The translations under genes and the position numbers were made by a program. A stretch of DNA of 64,000 nucleotides from Calocera cornea HHB12733. Taxonomy: Eukaryota > Basidiomycota > Dacrymycetes > Dacrymycetales > Dacrymycetaceae. The notes under the pieces were generated by a model. It ran no database searches. It was not told where the DNA came from and saw only the letters and a list, made by a program, of their open reading frames with translations. The stretch is from NCBI GenBank assembly GCA_001632435.1, contig KV423916.1, positions 389,229 through 453,228 on the forward strand, in the 5' to 3' direction. How positions within the stretch are numbered: position 1 is the stretch's first letter; each line of letters starts with the position of its first letter. Shown piece after piece: positions 13,000 through 25,209 of the stretch.

Positions 13000-15900
13000 A
13001 TGGCGCCTTCGGATCATCCCACGTCGAATTGGGAGCCGATGCAGGATGGCACCGTGTTCTATCGGTTCGCACTCTTTGTTGCTCGCACAGTACGCATGCT
13101 CACGAAGTTATCGCAGGAAACAAGAGCTCTACTCTATGCAGTGGAAGGTCCAAGACCTGTCGGACTACAAGGTTGTAGGAGCGCGATACGGCGGGCCACT
13201 TGGTGAATATCATAGTCGATATCAACGTGACGGGCACTGATGCAGCACTCGTCCAGCCATTGTACGAGATGAACACAAGGTCGTCGCATTAGGCGGAGGG
13301 CAGCGTTACACCAAGCCCCAAATCCAGCTATACAGCTCCTCCGGTGGCCTGATCTCCACTCTCTCCGTAAGCGCCCCCCCTCCGTTTCTTGCTCTCCCTG
13401 ACCCGCATCACAGTGGGACCAAGGCAAGATGGTCTGCATGGGCTGGACCCTCGACGAGCGGCTCGTGGTGCTTAACGAAGAGGGCCTGTACAGGGTATAC
13501 GACCTGCAGGGGGAGTACGAGCAGTTCTCCCTTGGACAGGAGGCGCAGGAGGAGGGCGTGATGGATGCGCAAATACACGAGACGGGGCTGGTGGCCATTA
13601 CTGGGAGTCTGAACTTCTTGGAGATCAGGGGGTGGGAGGGGGGGAAGGCGCAGACGATGGCTTCGACTGGTGCGTATATGCTATGAATGTTTATATCAGC
13701 GGCTGGCTGATCGTAGAACAGGATTGTCCTCTCCGCCGAACTGCTGGGCCATCATGCCCCCCGAGCTGACGGTCAGTCGGCACGCCGAGGTGCTCATCTC
13801 GACAGAATCGACCATCTTCACCCTAGACAACCTGGAATGCGTGGACCAGGTGCGCCCGCTCTCTCTATTGTCCATCATCATACTGACGCGCATATCCTCA
13901 GCGCGTATCACGAGGCCCCTTCACCTTCATTGCCGTCTCCCCGAACGGCAAAGCGCTCGCCCTCCTAACGAAGGACAACATCCTCTGGGTTGTGTCCTCC
14001 GACTTCCAGGGCGAGCTAGCCGAGTCAGACCTCTCGCTGGAGGGCGTGTCGGGCCCGCCCAAGCAAGTTGTCTGGTGCGGCAACGACAGCTTGGTGCTCA
14101 TTTGGGATATTCTGGTGCTCATGATGGGGCCGTATGGGGATTCGCTGAGGTACGTGATGAGCGGTCTGCTACCTGGATACTGGCTGAAATGGTTGAAGAT
14201 ATTACTATGTGTCTCCGGTACATGGGGTTGGCGAGATCGATGGCGTGCGGATCGTCGGTGCGGAGAAATGCGACTTCTTGCAGCGGGTACCTCGTGAGTC
14301 CTGCGCATGTCGCCGTTGAATATATCTCAAGTGAATTGTAGCATCCACCTACGCGGTCTTCCGACCAGGGTCGACATCACCCGGGGCGACCTTGTTTGAC
14401 GCGATGACCCATTTCGAGAAGAAGTCGCCCAAGGCGGACGAGAACATTCGGTCTATCCGACCGGAGCTCGTTGCGGCCGTGGACGCGTGCATAGATGCGG
14501 CTGCACAGGAATGGGAGCCGTACTGGCAGAAGAAGCTGTTGAACGTGCGTTCTCGTGCATTGATGTGAATCAATGTGGGCTGAACATCGCATCAGGCTGC
14601 TTCGTTCGGACGTGCATTCCTTGACCTATACGACCCCTCCGAGTTTGTCACCGTTGGACAGACTCTTAAGGTCCTTAATGCGGCACGATACTACGAAATT
14701 GGCATACCCATCACTTATACCCAGTAAGATAGTACGGCATCAAGGACGATATCTATGCTGATTCCGTGTCAGATATCAACATACCTCCCCAGAGCATCTC
14801 GTTGCCCGTCTCACATCCCGGAACCTCCATCTCCTTGCCCTCCGCGTATCAGCATATCTGCAGATTAAAGCCGACCCAGTCCTGAAACACTGGGCATGCG
14901 CCAAGATAGCGCAGACGAAAGGCGTCACGATCAGCGAGAAGGACGATGAGGACATATGCAAGACGATCGTTAGCAAGTTCCGCGGTCAGTACGGTGTCAG
15001 CTATGCGGATATCGCCAGGCGAGCATGGCAGCTCGGCCGGACGAGGCTCGCCACACTGCTGCTCGAGCACGAGCCGCGGACGGAAGATCAGGTTCCTCTC
15101 CTGCTGAGCATGAAGGAGGATCGGCTTGCTCTGAAAAAGGCGATCGACAGTGGTGATACCGACATGGGTAAGCGTGTGATATTTGCGTTCTAGCCAGGGC
15201 TGATATTCGTGTCAGTATATCACGTTCTTCTCAGCCTCAAGCGCCGCCTCAACCTCGGCGACTTCTTCCGGCTCATCGAGGATGGTGGACCTGCATTGGT
15301 TCCAGCAGCGAATCTTCTGCAGGTCTACGCAAGGCAGCAAAACCGCGAACTTCTCCGCGACTTCTACTTCCAAGATGATCGGAGAACCGATAGCGCGGTT
15401 CTCAAGCTCCAGGAGGCTTCGGAGGCAACTGTGAGCTCGTGCACGTCTTCGCGTGTCGACCGTTCTGATCCATGGCGGTAGGATATGGTGGACCGTACGG
15501 CTGCAATCAGAGCGGCTGGGAAATCCTTCTCAGAAGACAAGGACAGAGCCTTCGAAGCCAGAGTGCGTTGTCAGTCGTTGCCTATATCATGCATCCTGAC
15601 AAGTCTGCCAGATGATGGATGAATATGCCAAGCTGCTTCTGCTTCAGCAGACCCTAGAGAAGGACGCGGACGGCAGGGTGCCATTCATCGGCCTCAGCGT
15701 GAACGAAACAATCTATAAGTGTATTACGACTGGCCAGTCGAAGAAGGCGGACCGAGTGAGGAGCGACTGGAAGGTGCCCGACAAGAGGTATGCGATCGAG
15801 CATTCACGCTGGAGCTGTATTGACCCTGCACAGATTCTGGTACATCAAACTCCACGCGCTTACAGAATCGCGAGATTGGGAAGGACTGGACGCGTTTGCG

Positions 15901-16219
15901 AAGCAGAAACGAAGCCCAATTGGATACGAGCCATTCGTGAACCACCTGCTTTCGAAAGGCTTCCCAAATCAGGCGAAGAACTTCGTGCCGCGTTGTGATG
16001 CCAAGCAACGAGTCGATCTTTACGTCAAGTGCGGCGACTGGAGGGCGGCTGGGGCAGAGTGCAAGGAGAGGAATGACAAGGCGCGGCTCGAGTAGGTCTA
16101 TCCACCGTTCTGGTCGCAAAAGCTGACGATATGTTTCTAGCCAATTGAGGCGGATGGCACCAAACAACCTGGTTCAGAGGGAGTTAGATCAAATAGCATC
16201 GTCCATGAACACTAGGTAG
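13000..16219 (+). CDS. VPS16: Vacuolar protein sorting subunit VPS16 (HOPS/CORVET)
   Basis: Core subunit of the class C Vps complexes that tether endosomal and vacuolar membranes. The start is MAPSDHPTSNWEPMQDGTVFYR, followed by an intron (about 13071-13116) and KQELYSMQWKVQDLSDYK. The N-terminal propeller reads through RYTKPQIQLYSSSGGLISTL, WDQGKMVCMGWTLDERLVVL, NCWAIMPPEL and ITRGPFTFIAVSPNGKALAL. The Vps16 C-terminal helical region follows (AASFGRAFLDLYDPSEFV, KLHALTESRDWEGLDAFAKQ, PIGYEPFVNHLLSKGFPNQA, RVDLYVKCGDWRAAGAECKE) and ends SSMNTR-stop at 16219. About ten short introns interrupt it; several junctions in the middle are approximate. RSE1 follows 234 bp downstream on the same strand as a separate gene. 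Confidence 0.93.
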
Positions 16220-16452
16220 TCACGATGTCGGAGGGAATGTGGTTATTTGTATTAGTAATTGATAATTTGGCATTGCTTGTCCTTTATGCCCGCCGGAAAA
16301 ACTCGACAAATGCTTCCGAGGGAAGTTACGCGTCAGGAATCTTCAGCCCAGAGAAGTCATCCGCTTCGCCACTCCGTTTGTTGACCAAAAGCCCTCTGCA
16401 GCTTGCATCAATCTCACAGGCCCGACACCTCTTCACTGAGCGATCTCCTGCG

Positions 16453-19400
16453 ATGCATCTGTACAACCTCACGCTACAGCCGCCGACGGCTATCACCCAA
16501 GCCATCGTGGGTAACTTTTCTGGTGTTCGTGCGCAGGAAATCATAGTGTCTCGTGGCACAAGACTCGAATTACTCAAGCCTGATCCGAACACTGGCAAGG
16601 TCTCGACCGTCCTCACGCACGATGTGTTTGGGAATATCAGATCCCTCGTAGCCTTTAGGCTGACGGGAGGGACAAAAGGTACGCGTATGCGCCATGACTG
16701 TGAAGGCTTGAGTTGACCATCGCTAGATTATGCCATTGTCGGATCGGACTCTGGACGACTCGTTATCCTCGAGTACGATCCAAAGACCAACAGTTTCGCA
16801 AAACTGCATCAAGAAACGTATGGAAAGTCTGGTGCACGACGGATTGTGCCTGGGCAGTACCTTGCCGTCGACCCGAAAGGTCGAAGTGTTATGATCGCAG
16901 CCATGGAAAAGGCGAAGCTCGTGTATATTCTAAATCGAGACGCTGCTGCCAACCTAACGATATCGAGCCCGCTCGAAGCACACAAAAATCACGCCATCAT
17001 ACACCACATCGTCGGAGTAGACGTGGGTTTCGAGAATCCATTGTTTGCTGCTCTGGAGGTCGACTACAGCGAGTCTGACCAAGACCCCACAGGACAGGCA
17101 TTTGAGAAGGCGGAGAAGGTGCGCATATATCACAATATGTTTTCCTCCCAGTGCTGACTTCCTCTCAGATGCTGACCTACTACGAGCTTGATCTCGGACT
17201 AAACCATGTTGTACGAAAATGGAGCGAGCCGACTGACAAACGCGCGAGCATGCTGCTACAAGTTCCAGGTGGCCAAACATCGTCCGAAGGAAAGCACGAC
17301 GGTCCCTCCGGTGTTCTGATCTGCTGCGAAGGCTACATCATCTGGCGGCACATGGAGACTGAACAGCATCGCATACCCATCCCAAGAAGGCGCCATCCGC
17401 TGGACGAACGGTCGAGAGAGGTGATCATTGTCGCTGCGGTCATGCACAAGATGAAGGGCGCTTTCTTCTTCCTTCTTCAGAGTGAGGATGGAGACCTGTT
17501 CAAGGTCACCATCGATCACGAGGATGAGGAGGTCAAGGCATTGAAGATCAAGTACTTCGACACCGTGCCCGTTGCCTCCAGCTTGTGCATCCTCAAGTCA
17601 GGCTTCTTGTTCGTCGCATCTGAGTTCGGCAACCAGTGCGTCATTTACTCTGTGCGCTTGACATACAGCTGATTGTTGCCGTAGCTATCTGTACCAATTC
17701 CAAAAGCTGGGCGATGATGACGACGAGATCGAGTACTCGTCGGCCTCGTACTCGGAAAACGGGATGGCCAATCCCCTGCCACAAGCGTTCTTCCGCCCCC
17801 GAGCACTCGAGAACTTAGTGCTCGCGGATGAGCTCAACAGTCTCGATCCGATCGTTGATGCGAAAGTCACGAACTTGCTCAATACCGACACGCCTCAGAT
17901 CTTCGCGGCATCTGGACGGGGCGCCCGGAGCTCGTTCAGGATGTTGAGGCATGGGCTGGACGTCGAGGAAACGGTCAGCTCTGAACTTCCGGGTATTCCG
18001 AATGCTGTGTGGACAGTGAAACTGAAGGCTGAAGGTGCGTTCTGTTGACACATTTCGTTTGACCGTTGCTGATGCAACCTTAACAGATCAGTATGATGCT
18101 TACATCGTCCTTTCCTTCATCAACGGCACACTCGTGCTCTCCATCGGCGAGACGATCGAAGAAGTGTCTGATACCGGTTTCCTTTCGTCGTCGCCGACCA
18201 TAGCGGTGCAGCAAATTGGTGAAGACTCTCTGCTCCAAGTGTACCCTCACGGTATTCGCCATGTCCTCGCCGACCGCCGAGTGAACGAGTGGCGCTGCCC
18301 ACAACATACTACGATTGTGGCGGCGACCACGAACACGCGGCAGGTTGTCATTGCGCTCAGCTCGGGACAGCTCGTGTACTTTGAGCTGGACTTGGAGGGC
18401 CAGTTGAACGAGTATCAGGACAGGAAGGCGTTGGGGAGTGGTGTACTGGCAATGAGTATTGCCGAGGTACCGGAAGGCAGGCAGAGAACACCATACCTGG
18501 TGCGTCACTCGTGAATGGCACAACTTATAAGTCTGACAATATTTGCAGGCTGTTGGCTGTGAGGACCAGACCGTCCGTATCATATCGCTTGATCCGGACA
18601 CGACATTGGAGAACATCAGTCTGCAAGCCCTCACCGCACCTCCCTCCGCCATCTGCATAGCGGAGATCATGGATGCCAGTATCGACAAGAATCAGCCGAC
18701 GATGTTCGTCAACATTGGCTTGCAGAATGGTGTTCTGCTGCGGACTGTATTAGACCCTGTCAACGGCCAGCTGACCGACACCCGCACTCGATTCCTTGGA
18801 TCTCGTCCCGTTCGCCTAATCCGAGTGAACGTTCACGGCTCGCCCAGTATACTAGCGCTTTCTTCTCGTTCATGGCTCAACTATACCTACCAAAATCTCC
18901 TGCACTTCACACCGCTCATCTTCGATCCCTTGGAATATGCATGGAGCTTTTCAGCCGAGCTCTGTCCAGATGGGCTGATCGGGATTAGTGGGAATGTCCT
19001 AAGGTGAGTTTGCGCCGCAAGTCTTTCGATCCTTTTCTATGATGATAACAAGGGATCCCGATGCAAATTGCAAATGGCGACCTTCTTTACATTTAACAAT
19101 TGTTCCTACTGACCCCTCTTCTGCCTTGCTACTATGACTAACAGATATTGACTGCCGTTTACAGGATATTCCAAGTGCCCAATCTCGGACAGAAGTTAAA
19201 GCAAGACGTCATTCCTCTGACGTACACTCCCCGCAAGATGCTGCAACATCCAACCGAACGCTTATTCTATGTGATTGAGTCTGATCACCGTGTCCTGTCT
19301 CCGGAGGCTGTCGAGAAGAAGCTGCAAAAGCTGAAGAGTACAGGACAGCGGGTAGATCAGGAGGTTATCGACCTGCCGCCGGAGATTTTTGGCCGCCCGC

Positions 19401-20540
19401 GCGCTGATGCTGGCTCATGGGCGTCTTGTATACAAGTTGTCGATCCCGTTAACGTAAGCACGTTGTATTTGACGCTGTGTATCTTGACTTATTATCATGC
19501 AGGTTCGAGCAATTCTGGAAATCCCGCTAGATAACAACGAAGCCGCTTTTTCGCTGGCTGTGACGACATTTACGACAAGACCTGGAGAACTCTTTTTGGT
19601 CGTTGGCACAGCACAGGACGTTATCGTCTCGCCCAAGTCATGCAAGAGCGGCTTCTTGAGAACATACAAGATATCCGAGGACGGAACAGGCCTGGAATTC
19701 ATGCACAAGACCGAACTCGACGACGTACCTCTGGCTCTGCTGGCTTTCCAGGGCCGTCTGGTCGCTGGTGTCGGAAAGGCTTTGAGGCTCTTCGACATTG
19801 GCAAGAAGCGGCTGCTCCGCAAATGCGAGAACAAGAGCTTCGCCACGGCCATCGTTACTCTGAACACTCAGGGCTCACGTATCATTGTTGGCGACATGGC
19901 TGAATCGATTTACTACGCCACTTACAAGCCTCCTGAGAACCGTCTGCTTGTCTTCGCGGATGATTCGCAGCCACGATGGATCACAGCCTCAGTCATGGTC
20001 GATTATGACACCGTCTGTGCCGGCGATAGATTCGGCAACGTCTTCATTAACCGACTGTCACCCAAAACCAGCGAACAGGTGGATGAAGATCCGACTGGCG
20101 CTGGCATCCTGCACGAGAAGGGCCTCTTTATGGGAGCGCCACATAAAACCGACATGTTGTGCCACTTTTATGTTGGCGATATCATCACATCGATGCACAA
20201 AGTTTCTCTTGTGGCGGGAGGTCGAGACATCGTGCTGTACACCGGCTTACATGGCACGATCGGCGTCCTCATTCCGTTCATATCCAAGGAGGACGTCGAC
20301 TTCATCCGCACCCTGGAGCAACACATGCGCACTGAAGCTCCCAGTCTGGTTGGACGAGACCATTTGGCCTATCGCGGATACTACGTCCCGGTCAAGGCCG
20401 TGGTGGATGGAGATCTCTGTGAACTGTTTTCACTGTTACCTACGCAGAAGCAACAGAGCATAGCGGCGGAGCTGGATCGTACTTACTCGGAGGTGCTCAA
20501 GAAGCTGGAGCAGCTCCGGGTAACCACCACCGGTTTCTAA
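16453..20540 (+). CDS. RSE1: Splicing factor 3b subunit 3 (RSE1/SF3B130)
   Basis: Largest-propeller subunit of the U2 snRNP SF3b complex, of the DDB1/CPSF160 family. The ATG at 16453 gives [20 protein letters not shown], the conserved start. The body follows the family throughout: [115 protein letters not shown] and [19 protein letters not shown]. The C-terminal CPSF-A region ends [13 protein letters not shown]. The length is about 1,200 residues, as in orthologues. About eight introns are present. The one after NVLR (about 19003-19165) is unusually long for this locus at about 160 nt. Confidence 0.96.
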
Positions 20541-21770
20541 GTGGGACGTCCGACTGTCTTTTCGCCGATTCGGTGTAATTTCGGGTAGTATGCATCTGTA
20601 TTGCGTGTATCAGTAGCCATCTAATGTCACTCTATCTCTGAGAGAACATTGCGGCTACCTGGATGGTTTCAGCCTCTAGTGAAGTAACGTACACGTTGAA
20701 GGCGCGAGGATGTCACCTTTCACAGGCACAAAGCTATTGTGCAAACCCGACGTGCAAACCCGTGCGCGTTTGAGGAAGCGACGTCCACGATGTCTGGACA
20801 AAGATGGATAACAATTGTCAGCTAGCCACACCAAGTCAGATGATCTTTATCTCTTCTGATTGTCCACCGATGTCTGTAGATGACAATGACTGCTAGGGTT
20901 CTTCGGTCTTCGACTCCACACTTCGAGTTTCGGCAGCCGAACGGCATCCGGATCCATTATCTAGTCGGGCCCGGCGCGCTGCGACATATACGCTTGGCGT
21001 CTCCCTCTTTCATCCTCCTTCTGTGTCACGATGACTGGCACGAGCCCTAACTCCTTGCTGGCTTGGTCGGTATCGAGTGGAAGGGTTCGCCATGGAGCGA
21101 CAAATCCGACATTACACGCCGGAAAAGAATCATTTGTGGTCTGGTCCGGCCCGCTCTCTGATTGGCCGAACCGCCAAATGGCCTCCGTGAACGACGGTGT
21201 CTCACGGCTACCGTCCTGTCTACGGTGCTCTCCCAATGCTAGTACACTCTGGGGGGCGATATGAGCAAGTATCTGACTTAGCCTGCGCTCATTCCACAGG
21301 GGAGATAGCACCATCATCGGTGTGGTACAAACCTGCAACAGTTAGGTTCGCAACGGGCAGCCGCGCCCCATGAGCTGCAATCTCATTGGTTAATATGTAT
21401 CCTCATTATCTCAATCGCTGGCTTTGGAATCATAGCCATCTCAAGGGATCGATGATGTGATTTGTTCTTCTTGATCGGGTTTCGTTCCTGCTCATATGCC
21501 AAGTGGTTCTCTTCGACCTCCACATACACCGGTATGCCAGCTCACTCGCACAAATATGGCAGATCGTATCATCAGACCTATGTTCCTTTCATTCGGGCTG
21601 GTTTTCTATAGGCTACCATAAGCGCTGGTCGGAAATGCACCCTTCCTCGCTTGGTCTTCGTATCTGGTATCTCCGGCGTTGTACTGCATATAAACCTTGT
21701 TGCTCTGCCTCAACAGTCACCCCAACGTGGTGTCATGAACTGATCTCTCTGCGGTGGTCGAACACTCAAT
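20541..21770. other. Intergenic, no gene seen
   Basis: 1.2 kb between RSE1 and the first RasGEF gene. It is less GC-rich than the neighbours. No coding exon was recognised, although a 5' untranslated exon of the RasGEF gene is possible. Confidence 0.4.
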
Positions 21771-24722
21771 ATGGCCAGAAGCAGACACGTAGCTTCTCGA
21801 ACTGCGGTTGCTTCACTAAACGGTACGGAGAGTGTTGTCCTAAGGGCGATAAAGGAGTATGTCACCCGGATCAAGGACGGTCTGACCCGAATCACTGGAA
21901 TCTCAACCAGTTTTGTCGAGAATGAGGTGGGTGTACGTTTATATTTCCAGGCCTGCCACTGAAAGAGGTATGGTAGAAAGAGCTTGAATACATCCGAGAG
22001 GGCATACAGTTCATTGAAGACTGTCTGGAACGACACCACCAGGCACTGGTTCGGCCCGCGAACAATGCGGGACGCACAAGGGCCGTGTACATGCGGAACT
22101 CACTGAGTAATATTCGAAACCTGGAACCTGGCGAGCAACGTGACCTCACTCTTCATGTCACTCGGTATATATCGGCCACTCACCTCTATATTGGCCTCAA
22201 TGTGGCTGATATCTTTATTCAGTGAACTCGATCGTATCAGTGACTGGATGGCAGAGTATCACCGCAAGTGGGGTACTGCCACAGGGCGCATCGCATATGA
22301 GGAGGATGCTGCCATCCTCATTCAGCAGATGAGACGTGCTCGAGACAGAGCTGTTGCATATGTGACTGTACGTGCATAGGTCCGAGCTGATCCATCTATA
22401 TAAACATTGATCTTCAAAAAGGGGCTGGGGTCATTCCAAATCCTCCGGTCCAATCCTCAGAACGACCTGGAAATCGAAGCCGATCCCGACGGGTATCTTT
22501 CGCGTGTCTATGATGTAGTACGTCTGGACATCGCCGAAAACAGACTTTCCCGCCTTGAAAATTTTCTTGATGTAAGCTTTCTTCTCATGGACAATAACAA
22601 CAACTGAGAGAAGTCGCAGTTTCATTATCGTGACTTGGTCCGGTTTGGCCCATTCAGGATGCACTCAAAGCCTAGCCTCGATACCCTACGCTCCTGGACT
22701 CCTCGGAGTGACAACCAGCCGCTCAGACTGCAGGCTGCTCATATTCCACTCAGGATTGCGGCTGGGGAACAATCCTCCCTCACGATTGAACCAAGCCCAT
22801 CTCCCCTTCAGAGAAGTACCAATCCATTGAGCCAATCCACCCGCGCAGGAACACCAGTTCTTGCAATCTCTCATCGTGGCCGAGTGTTCCGCGATGGAAG
22901 GGGCGGAAGGGGTCGTGGGCGTGGACATGGACGTGGACGTGGACGTGGACGTGGACGTGGTGGCTCAACACATGATAGCCATTCACAGACAATCGAAAAC
23001 CAACCCGAGAGCATGGCAATCACCCTGATTAATGATGTAGCAACCTCAATCTCTATGTCACCACGTCGAGACGAAAACGAGACCCTCGCACCCAACAACG
23101 GCGCTTCACGTCCTCAGGTGAGTTGACAACACCTGAGCTTTCACATTAGTGACCTTAAATGGACAGCGCTCCTTGTCTCAAACAACCGTCAACTCTGCAA
23201 ATACTACTCTCACGCTTGTAGAGTTGCAGGAGACAGCAGAACACAAGGAGACGGCCGTTGATCTGCCTGAACTGGCTGACATCAGCATTGCTCCCAGTCC
23301 TAGGGAGGCTATGCCACGCGTGGAGGAGGACCTGTCCACGTATGAATGCATAAGGTTGATCCTGCTGGGTGAGGGTGAGTGATTTAGACAGATATGGAGG
23401 AGGCAACAGTTAATGACCATTAGAAACATCCGAGGTCTTCCTGGGTACGTACAGGCCGTACACCACCGAGAAGGCCGTCTTCTCGGAATTCTTCGACATC
23501 GCCAATGGACTTTTGGCTACAGAGACCGAAAACCCCCACAGTAACTCTGATTGTCTCAGAAGGTACTGTGCTTGTCAATACTATCCCAACGGTGTGCTCA
23601 TCATCCGGTTTAATAGGAGGATTTTGGATTTTGTGGCAGTATGGTTACGCCATCTTCATATTGGCGCCAAAGACTGCGAACTGCTTGCTCAGATTGAGCA
23701 CTTCGTAACGAGTGTGGCTGAGCAGCTTTCCCATCCGATTGAAGGTACAAGCGGCCTCATTGTAGCTCTTCAATACGTCCGAAGAAATGCACCAAGCGCT
23801 TGGGTGCCCACTTCGAGCCCCTCATCTGCCGAGTTGATTCGAAGTGAATCCGATGAGCTTGCGACGCAGCTCACCATCCTCATGAGCCTAGCCTTCCGAA
23901 GAATTAAGCCGACTCATATACTTTCATGGATCGAGGATGACCAGTCGATGTGGCCAGGTTCCATTCAAACATTCGTTGATTTGTGCGACAATGTGAGTTC
24001 TTCCCGTACTCTACACACATGACCTCACAATGCTCCTAGACACGCAAATGGGCGGTGGAACAAGTACTTGCCTATAAGAAGGGCAGTAAGGATCGACAAA
24101 CCGCGAAGAAAAAGTTACAGAGCATCGCGAGAGTATGAGTTTCCACATGTGAGGAGAGGACGTCAGAATCTGACATGTGCAACAGCATTGTCAAGGCCTC
24201 TACAACCTCGCCAGCACGATGGCAATCACAGCCGCCCTGCAAGAGCTGGTGGAGAAGAAAGAAATCAAACTCAGGTTTTCGGTGGAGGAGGCCGGACATC
24301 CGATGGGTGGGCTGGTCGTAATGTCTCCAGACGATGATTTGTACTGGAAGGCATTGAAGGGCAAGCCAACTGGCGTCCCATGTGTCCCGCGCCTCAGTAG
24401 GTTCTGTTATCTGATCCCCACACTGCTAGTTCATGGATTCGTAGGCCCGCATCGCTTGCCCTTGCAGACGGCATACGATGAAGTGAAAGTGCGCTGCAGC
24501 CCATCGAATGTTGACATGCCTTCGTGCATCGCGCTCTGGAGCGCAGCCAACGAAGTGCTCGACTACGGCCAACAGCCGTACGACGACCTCCTGGTGTACC
24601 AGAGCGACATGCATTACTTCGAGTACCACCTGCGCGTCAAGCACGAGCACCTCTCCAGGGCCGTCGAGAAGGGCGAGCTGTACACAGATGGCACGAAGGG
24701 CTCGAGGTGGAAGGCGAGATGA
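21771..24722 (+). CDS. RasGEF protein with N-terminal helical region and RGG-like tract (copy 1)
   Basis: Multi-exon gene; exons 1-3 begin 21771-21926, 21983-22164, 22223 and keep frame. The N-terminal 150 residues are almost all helix (LRAIKEYVTRIKDGLTRI, LEYIREGIQFIEDCLERH, LDRISDWMAEYHRK, AAILIQQMRRARDRAVAYV). Next comes a low-complexity part with a Gly-Arg tract encoded by a GTGGAC hexamer repeat. A RasGEF N-domain starts near 23430 (EVFLGTYRPYTT). The CDC25-type domain follows: LATQLTILMSLAFRRIKP, KKLQSIAR joined to HCQGLYNLASTMAITAAL, DDLYWKALKGKPTGVPCVP and ANEVLDYGQQPYDDL. It ends GSRWKAR. The likely role is nucleotide exchange on a Ras-family GTPase; activity is not proven. It is paralogous to the gene at 31127-34057. 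Internal junctions around 22400-22640 are approximate. Confidence 0.75.
22921..22962 (+). repeat. GTGGAC hexamer repeat coding Gly-Arg
   Basis: About seven copies of a GTGGAC-type hexamer, one of them varied. In the RasGEF frame it encodes alternating Gly and Arg, making an RGG-box-like tract. Such repeats are prone to length change and such tracts often bind RNA. Confidence 0.8.
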
Positions 24723-25209
24723 GTGGAGGATGTAGAGCGCAGGTCTCCCAAGGCAGACGGACGGGCGAAGCTGGCTAAGCATGTAGGGGACGAGACGGCC
24801 AGGGTCTGACTTGGGCCAGTCCGAGACCGAGCTCTCGGGCGAATCGGGTGAAAAAGGAGTTCCGGCGAACAAGCGCGACGGACGAGGCTTGTTCCGCCCG
24901 GAAACATGTACGATAGGGCGAGGCTGCTTGTAATGACCCGCGAGGGATGACTGAGGGCGAATGAAGCCAATGTGATGTGAGTGAGATCCGGCGTTCCATG
25001 TCCAGATGTGTCCAGCGTTAGAGTGGTTGATGCAGTGTGCACCATGGTTTTGGCTTAGTGATGGGCAGCGTCCCTACGTCTACCGGTGGATCAGTCCCGA
25101 ATAAAGCACAAACGAAACCAAATATAATGCGAATTCTGATCCAAGGCTACATGTCCAGTGATAACGATAGATGCAGTGTGTACAATCTCGCGCATCTGCG
25201 CGCCTAGAT
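24723..25209. other. Convergent intergenic region
   Basis: About 490 bp between the 3' ends of RasGEF copy 1 and the carrier gene. It contains the 59-nt hairpin element at 24852-24910. Confidence 0.5.
24852..24910 (+). repeat. Conserved 59-nt hairpin element, copy A (3' of RasGEF 1)
   Basis: This sequence is repeated in inverse orientation at 30967-31025 with 55 of 59 positions identical and no gaps. Arms TTCCGGCGAACAAGC and GCTTGTTCCGCCCGGAA can form about 15 base pairs with two single-base bulges. All four differences between copies lie in or beside the loop; the loop core GACGGAC is kept. It lies about 130 nt beyond the RasGEF 1 stop and would be on the sense strand of that transcript. 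Confidence 0.75.

Noticed and set aside
22921..22962. Possible CRISPR-like or satellite repeat
   Set aside because: It is a contiguous hexamer without spacers, inside the coding frame of the RasGEF gene.
24852..24910. Reading the hairpin as a conserved C-terminal exon (KEFRRTS...)
   Set aside because: Both RasGEF genes already end in related C-termini (ELYTDG/ERYTNG region), no splice donor and acceptor pair joins the element in both, and the differences between copies are all amino-acid-changing with no silent changes.
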